This document shows, in pieces, positions 13,777-17,312 of a stretch of DNA of 17,312 nt (position 1 is its first letter; each line of letters opens with the position of its first letter). Below the pieces are notes generated by a model. The model was given only the letters and a program-made list of their open reading frames with translations. It made no database searches and was not told where the DNA came from. The stretch comes from an uncultured Flavobacteriales bacterium (GTDB taxonomy: Bacteria > Bacteroidota > Bacteroidia > Flavobacteriales > Schleiferiaceae): assembly GCA_903821715.1 (NCBI GenBank), contig CAIJMB010000246.1, forward strand, positions 1-17,312, given 5' to 3'. Position numbers and translations under genes: made by a program.

Positions 13777-14727
13777 ATGCAGCACCTCGGCACTGACCTA
13801 GCCCGCGCGGCGTCCGTACTTCGTTCGGGCGGACTCGTCGGCATGCCTACCGAAACTGTCTATGGGCTAGCCGCCAACGCACTCGATGTGGTCGCCGTGG
13901 CGCGAATTTTTTCGGCCAAAAACCGCCCGCACTTTGACCCCTTGATCGTTCATCTGTCGGACTGGACCGAGGTTGACCGTGTAGCACAGGCGATTCCTGC
14001 CGAAGCCCAACTGCTTTGGAACCAATTGGGCCCTGCCCCCCTCACCTACGTGCTGCCGAAGCGACCTGAGGTTCCCGATTTGGTGACCTCTGGGCTTGAC
14101 CACGTGGCGGTGCGCATTCCGCAGCTGATTCTTGCGCGGCAGCTTCTGGCGACGGCCGGAGTGCCCGTGGCAGCGCCCAGTGCGAACCCCTTCGGATTTG
14201 TATCGCCCACCACCGCGCAGCATGTGGCCGACCAGCTCGGGGATCAGGTGGACTATATTTTAGATGGCGGAGCCTGCGGCGTGGGCGTCGAATCCACCAT
14301 TGTTGCCTGGCCCGAAGGGCGGGCGGTGGTGCTGCGCTTGGGCGGAATTCCGGTCGAAACCCTCACCGAAATCCTCGGCTACGAACCCGAGATTCGAACG
14401 TCCACGAGCAAACCCAGTGCTCCGGGAATGCTGGACGCCCACTATGCTCCGGGCAAGCCCGTTCGGCTGATGGCGCACGGAACGGACTGGTCTCAGGTGA
14501 CCGTGCCGCAGGGGATTCAAGCCCTCGCCTTTGCGGCCAATGATTGGGTAGCCTCACTGACCACACATGGGGACTGTACCGAGGGCGCCCAACGGCTGTT
14601 TGCCGCGCTGCGCGAGTATGCCGCCACAGACTACCGTGAATTGTGGATTGAATTGGCCCCCGAAGTGGGCCTCGGACGGGCGATTAATGACCGCCTCCGT
14701 CGCGCCGCACACCGCGCCGAAGACTGA
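13777..14727 (+). CDS. L-threonylcarbamoyladenylate synthase, Sua5/TsaC type
   Basis: This cytoplasmic enzyme makes threonylcarbamoyl-AMP from threonine, bicarbonate and ATP, the first step of the universal t6A modification at position 37 of ANN-decoding tRNAs. The 316-residue product has an N-terminal YrdC domain with VGMPTETVYGLAANA (21-35), KNRPHFDPLIVH (48-59), SANPFGFVSPTTAQHV, VGVESTIVAW and LRLGGI. A C-terminal Sua5 domain follows a linker that includes PGMLDAHYAPGKP. The two-domain length separates it from short TsaC proteins of about 190 residues. The start is the ATG at 13777 rather than GTG at 13771, which overlaps the promoter box. It follows the plug gene by 21 bases. Its last 44 bases overlap the 3' end of lptB on the other strand. 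Confidence 0.95.
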   Translation: MQHLGTDLARAASVLRSGGLVGMPTETVYGLAANALDVVAVARIFSAKNRPHFDPLIVHLSDWTEVDRVAQAIPAEAQLLWNQLGPAPLTYVLPKRPEVPDLVTSGLDHVAVRIPQLILARQLLATAGVPVAAPSANPFGFVSPTTAQHVADQLGDQVDYILDGGACGVGVESTIVAWPEGRAVVLRLGGIPVETLTEILGYEPEIRTSTSKPSAPGMLDAHYAPGKPVRLMAHGTDWSQVTVPQGIQALAFAANDWVASLTTHGDCTEGAQRLFAALREYAATDYRELWIELAPEVGLGRAINDRLRRAAHRAED

Positions 14728-15439
14728 AGTTCTGGCCCAGGTAGACCCGGCGCACCACGTCGTCGGCGGCGAGTTCTTCGGCGGTTCCGCTTTTGATAAT
14801 CTTGCCCTCAAACATGAGGTAGGTGCGGTCGGTGATCGCTAAGGTTTCGTGCACATTGTGGTCGGTGATCAGGACGCCGATTCCGCGCTCGTCGGCGAGG
14901 CGGGCCACAATGGACTGAATGTCCTCGACCGCAATGGGGTCTACACCCGCAAAAGGCTCGTCAAGCAAGATAAACTTGGGGTCGGATGCGAGGCAGCGCG
15001 CAATTTCGGTGCGCCGGCGTTCGCCTCCTGAGAGCAAGTCGCCGCGGTTTTTGCGCACTTTGTGCAGGCTGAACTCACCGAGAAGTTCTTCGGTGCGCCG
15101 GGCGACTTCGGCCCGGTTGAATCCGCGCCACTCGAGGACCGCCGCGATGTTGTCTTCGACACTCAGCTTGCGAAAGACCGAGGCCTCTTGGGCGAGGTAG
15201 CCGATTCCGAGCTGGGCGCGCCGGTACATCGGGAGGCCCGTGATGTCCTGACCGTCGAGCAGGACGCGGCCTTCGTCGGGGCGAACCAAGCCGACGACCG
15301 AATAGAATGAGGTGGTTTTGCCGGCTCCGTTGGGGCCAAGCAGTCCGACGATTTCGCCTTGGTTGACCGAAAACGAGGCGCCGTCCACGACGTTGCGGCC
15401 ACGGTAGGTTTTGACAAGGGACTGTGCTTCGAGCTTCAT
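14684..15439 (-). CDS. lptB: LPS export ABC transporter ATPase LptB
   Basis: LptB is the cytoplasmic ATPase that drives the LptB2FG transporter pulling lipopolysaccharide from the inner membrane to the Lpt bridge. The 251-residue product has Walker A GPNGAGKT (35-42), Q-loop Gln84 in YLAQEASVF, signature LSGGE (136-140), Walker B FILLDEP (156-162) and switch His194 in ITDHNVHETL. SVFRKLSVEDNI and EIARCLASDPKFILLDEPFAGVDP-type blocks are characteristic of LptB rather than of amino-acid transporters. The start ATG at 15439 shares its A with the tatC stop (TGATG), so translation is coupled; a GTG one codon upstream is the alternative. The C-terminus ends in a basic tail (RRGVRRDGGGH) encoded in the 44-base overlap with the opposing Sua5-type gene. 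Confidence 0.95.
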   Translation of the reverse strand: MKLEAQSLVKTYRGRNVVDGASFSVNQGEIVGLLGPNGAGKTTSFYSVVGLVRPDEGRVLLDGQDITGLPMYRRAQLGIGYLAQEASVFRKLSVEDNIAAVLEWRGFNRAEVARRTEELLGEFSLHKVRKNRGDLLSGGERRRTEIARCLASDPKFILLDEPFAGVDPIAVEDIQSIVARLADERGIGVLITDHNVHETLAITDRTYLMFEGKIIKSGTAEELAADDVVRRVYLGQNFSLRRGVRRDGGGH

Positions 15440-16254
15440 CACGACGGGTTGCTAACGCGTTGCTCGCGCTGGTATTGTGCGAAGCGGCTCAGGCCAATAC
15501 TGAGTTCGTAGAGCAATGCCACGGGGAGCGAAACCACAATTTGACTAAACACGTCCGGTGGGGTGATAACCGCAGCAACTGCCAGGATTCCGATCCACGC
15601 ATGACGGCGGTACGTACGCATGCCCTGAGGCGTGGTCAGCCCAAGGCGAGACAGCAAGTACACCGCTACCGGAAGCTCAAACAGTAAGCCCGTCGCCAAA
15701 ACCACACTGGTGATCGTTGAGAGGTACGACGACATCTCAAAGAGGTTTTGGATTTCGCCGCTCACGGTGTAGGTCGCCAAAAACTGCAGACTGAGCGGGA
15801 CGATGACGTAGTAGCCAAACAAGGCTCCGCTAAAGAACAGCACCGAGGCTGAGCCGATGAAAACCACAGACATTTTGCGTTCGCCTTCGGTAAGGCCCGG
15901 CGAGATGAAGCGCCACAATTCAAAGAGCACCATGGGGAACGCCAAGATGAGTCCCGCGACCATCGACAGCCATATGTGAAGACTGAATTGACCTGCCATT
16001 TGGGTATTGAGCAGGTTGAGTTCGAAGCCGCCAATGCAGAGCGAAGGCAACCCCAAGTAGGTGCCAGCCTCACAAAAAAGGCGGTAGGTGATGAAGTTGG
16101 ATTCCTTTGGCGCCAAGAGAACGCTGTTAAAAATCCAGTCCATTGCGGCAAAGGCAATCACCGCACCAGATAAGATGTAGGCTGAAGCCCGCATGAGGTG
16201 GGTGCGCAAGGCGGCCAGGTGGGCCAAAAAGGGCATTGTATTGCCTTCAGACAT
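15439..16254 (-). CDS. tatC: Twin-arginine translocase subunit TatC
   Basis: TatC is the six-helix inner-membrane receptor that binds twin-arginine signal peptides and recruits TatA to export folded proteins. The 271-residue protein has the N-terminal block FLAHLAALRTHL (9-20), LFELWRFISPGLTEGE (110-125, with Phe116 and Glu125 at the sites of E. coli Phe94 and Glu103) and the C-terminal PPDVFSQI. Oddly, the usual HLxELR block reads HLAALR here, so the residue equivalent to E. coli Glu15, part of the signal-peptide binding site, is Ala15. A second in-frame Met at residue 7 is an alternative start. A TACCTTTG box ends only 4 bases before the ATG, so the mRNA is probably leaderless. It is the first gene of a tatC-lptB operon and divergent from recQ. 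Confidence 0.95.
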   Translation of the reverse strand: MSEGNTMPFLAHLAALRTHLMRASAYILSGAVIAFAAMDWIFNSVLLAPKESNFITYRLFCEAGTYLGLPSLCIGGFELNLLNTQMAGQFSLHIWLSMVAGLILAFPMVLFELWRFISPGLTEGERKMSVVFIGSASVLFFSGALFGYYVIVPLSLQFLATYTVSGEIQNLFEMSSYLSTITSVVLATGLLFELPVAVYLLSRLGLTTPQGMRTYRRHAWIGILAVAAVITPPDVFSQIVVSLPVALLYELSIGLSRFAQYQREQRVSNPS

Positions 16255-16258
16255 TTGG

Positions 16259-16266
16259 CAAAGGTA
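16259..16266 (-). promoter_or_regulatory. Predicted -7 promoter box of tatC-lptB
   Basis: TACCTTTG on the minus strand ends 4 bases (CCAA) before the tatC ATG, predicting a start at or within a base or two of the ATG. A TTG on the same strand at 16285-16283 lies 16 bases upstream and could be the -33 element. Confidence 0.65.
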
Positions 16267-16307
16267 GGTTTGGTCGTACCTTCAAGTTTTGGTGCAATTT
16301 CGCGCCG

Positions 16308-16315
16308 CATTTTTG
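16308..16315 (+). promoter_or_regulatory. Predicted -7 promoter box of recQ
   Basis: CATTTTTG is a 5-of-6 match to the fixed bases of TAnnTTTG (C replaces the first T). It ends 8 bases before the recQ ATG. A TTG at 16289-16291 lies 16 bases upstream. The predicted leader is about 5 bases. Confidence 0.5.
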
Positions 16316-16323
16316 ATCCATCT

Positions 16324-17312
16324 ATGGCATCTTCGGTATCGGCTCAAAGCCGCGCTTTACTCAAGTCCTTCTTTGGTTTTGACGACTTTCGCGGTCGCCA
16401 GAGTGAAGTTGTCGCGTCGGTCATGGCGGGCACAGACACGTTTGTCATGATGCCTACGGGGGGCGGAAAGTCGTTGTGCTATCAGCTTCCGGCTCTGGAT
16501 ATGGATGGTGTGGCCATTGTGATCTCACCGCTCATCGCACTGATGAAAAACCAAGTTGATGCACTGCGGAGCTTCGCCGAATCCGACGCAGTGGCCCATG
16601 TCTGGAACTCTTCACTGAGCAAGCGCGAAATGGTCGAGGTTCGCCGTGATTTAAGCGCCGGCCGTACAAAGTTGCTGTACATGGCTCCGGAATCGCTCAA
16701 CAAAGCCGAGAATATTGAGTTTTTAAGGGATTTGCAGGTGTCCTTTTACGCCATCGACGAAGCCCACTGTATTTCGGAATGGGGTCACGATTTCAGGCCC
16801 GAGTACCGCATGCTGCGTCAGGCGATGAACGCCATCGGGCGCAAGCCCATTTTGGCGCTGACCGCCACGGCCACGCCCAAGGTGATGTCGGATATTCTCA
16901 AGACCCTGGAGATTCCGAATGCCAAAATCATTACCACCAGCTTTAACCGCCCGAATTTAGCCTACGAGGTCGAAGCGAAAACCGCCAACGTCGAGCGCGA
17001 CATTGTCAAGCTGCTGCGCGACTACTCTGGACGGTCGGCAATTGTGTACTGCCTCAGCCGCCAAAAGGTCGAGGAGCTGGCGCAGGTGCTTCAGTTGAAC
17101 GGAATCTCAGCCCTACCCTACCACGCCGGGCTCGATGCCGGCTCGCGCAGCCGCCACCAAGACGCCTTTTTGAACGAGGAGGTCGATGTGATTGTCGCCA
17201 CGGTCGCCTTCGGAATGGGAATTGACAAGCCCGACGTGCGCTTGGTGGTGCACCACGACATGCCACGCAGCCTAGAGGGCTACTATCAAGAGACCGGTCG
17301 AGCGGGACGCGA
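16324..17312 (+). CDS. recQ: ATP-dependent DNA helicase RecQ, C-terminus cut by window edge
   Basis: RecQ is a superfamily 2, 3'-to-5' DNA helicase that processes stalled forks and recombination intermediates. The visible 329 residues cover the helicase core. They include FGFDDFRGRQ (motif 0, with the adenine-sensing Gln26), MPTGGGKS Walker A (43-50), DEAH (145-148) followed by the RecQ-specific loop CISEWGHDFRPEY (149-161), LTATATP, SFNRPNL, AFGMGIDKPDVR and the start of motif VI, QETGRAGR. The zinc-binding, winged-helix and any HRDC domains lie beyond the window; family members in this phylum are about 700-730 residues. The ATG at 16324 starts MASSVSAQSRALLKSFFGF and lies 8 bases after a promoter-like box. 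It is divergent from tatC with a 69-base gap. Confidence 0.97.
   Translation, partial: MASSVSAQSRALLKSFFGFDDFRGRQSEVVASVMAGTDTFVMMPTGGGKSLCYQLPALDMDGVAIVISPLIALMKNQVDALRSFAESDAVAHVWNSSLSKREMVEVRRDLSAGRTKLLYMAPESLNKAENIEFLRDLQVSFYAIDEAHCISEWGHDFRPEYRMLRQAMNAIGRKPILALTATATPKVMSDILKTLEIPNAKIITTSFNRPNLAYEVEAKTANVERDIVKLLRDYSGRSAIVYCLSRQKVEELAQVLQLNGISALPYHAGLDAGSRSRHQDAFLNEEVDVIVATVAFGMGIDKPDVRLVVHHDMPRSLEGYYQETGRAGR

Noticed and set aside
13240..13785. Open frame (181 codons) antisense to the plug gene
   Set aside because: It crosses the sense gene and the next promoter, and has no motif or start signal.

Overview
The window reads as a compact, gene-dense chromosomal segment from a Bacteroidota bacterium, most likely a marine-type member of the Flavobacteriales. 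The evidence is threefold. (1) Candidate promoters match the Bacteroidota -7 consensus TAnnTTTG, and no Shine-Dalgarno sequences are visible. (2) There is a type IX secretion 'plug' homologue and a DUF1573 protein, both typical of the phylum. (3) There is a complete Na+-pumping NADH:quinone reductase operon. The genus cannot be told from the sequence. The longest stretch without a gene is about 100 bases (2398-2501). I see no tRNA, rRNA, CRISPR array, insertion sequence, prophage or integron.

Layout. 1-2397 (-): valS, cut at its C-terminus by the window edge. 2502-2945 (+): exported DUF1573 protein followed by a strong intrinsic terminator. 3015-5240 (+): class I/II aminotransferase and murB, 3 bases apart. 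5294-5491 (+): 65-residue, four-cysteine membrane protein, proposed here as the NqrM-like maturation factor. 12398-5495 (-): nqrA-nqrB-nqrC-nqrD-nqrE-nqrF-apbE, with gaps of 26 bases or less or short overlaps. 12484-13755 (+): T9SS plug-like protein. 13777-14727 (+): Sua5/TsaC-type threonylcarbamoyl-AMP synthase, overlapping tail to tail with the next gene. 16254-14684 (-): tatC and lptB. 16324-17312 (+): recQ, cut by the window edge.

How it works together. The nqr block holds nearly all the parts for one machine: six subunits (NADH, FAD and 2Fe-2S in NqrF; an inter-subunit Fe-S centre held by cysteines of NqrD and NqrE; covalent FMN on NqrB and NqrC), the flavin transferase that attaches those FMNs (ApbE), and a probable iron-centre maturation protein on the opposite strand. 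The other genes are housekeeping or envelope functions: tRNA charging and modification, peptidoglycan precursor synthesis, Tat export, LPS transport, T9SS and DNA repair.

The most interesting signals are regulatory. First, six genes have a TAnnTTTG-like box only 4-8 bases before the start codon, exactly 8 in four of them, which predicts leaderless or nearly leaderless mRNAs. Second, a GC-rich terminator-like hairpin lies inside the signal-peptide codons of apbE, just after nqrF. Third, the signal-binding glutamate near the TatC N-terminus is replaced by alanine. I found no convincing new multi-gene system; most of the window is conserved core genome.
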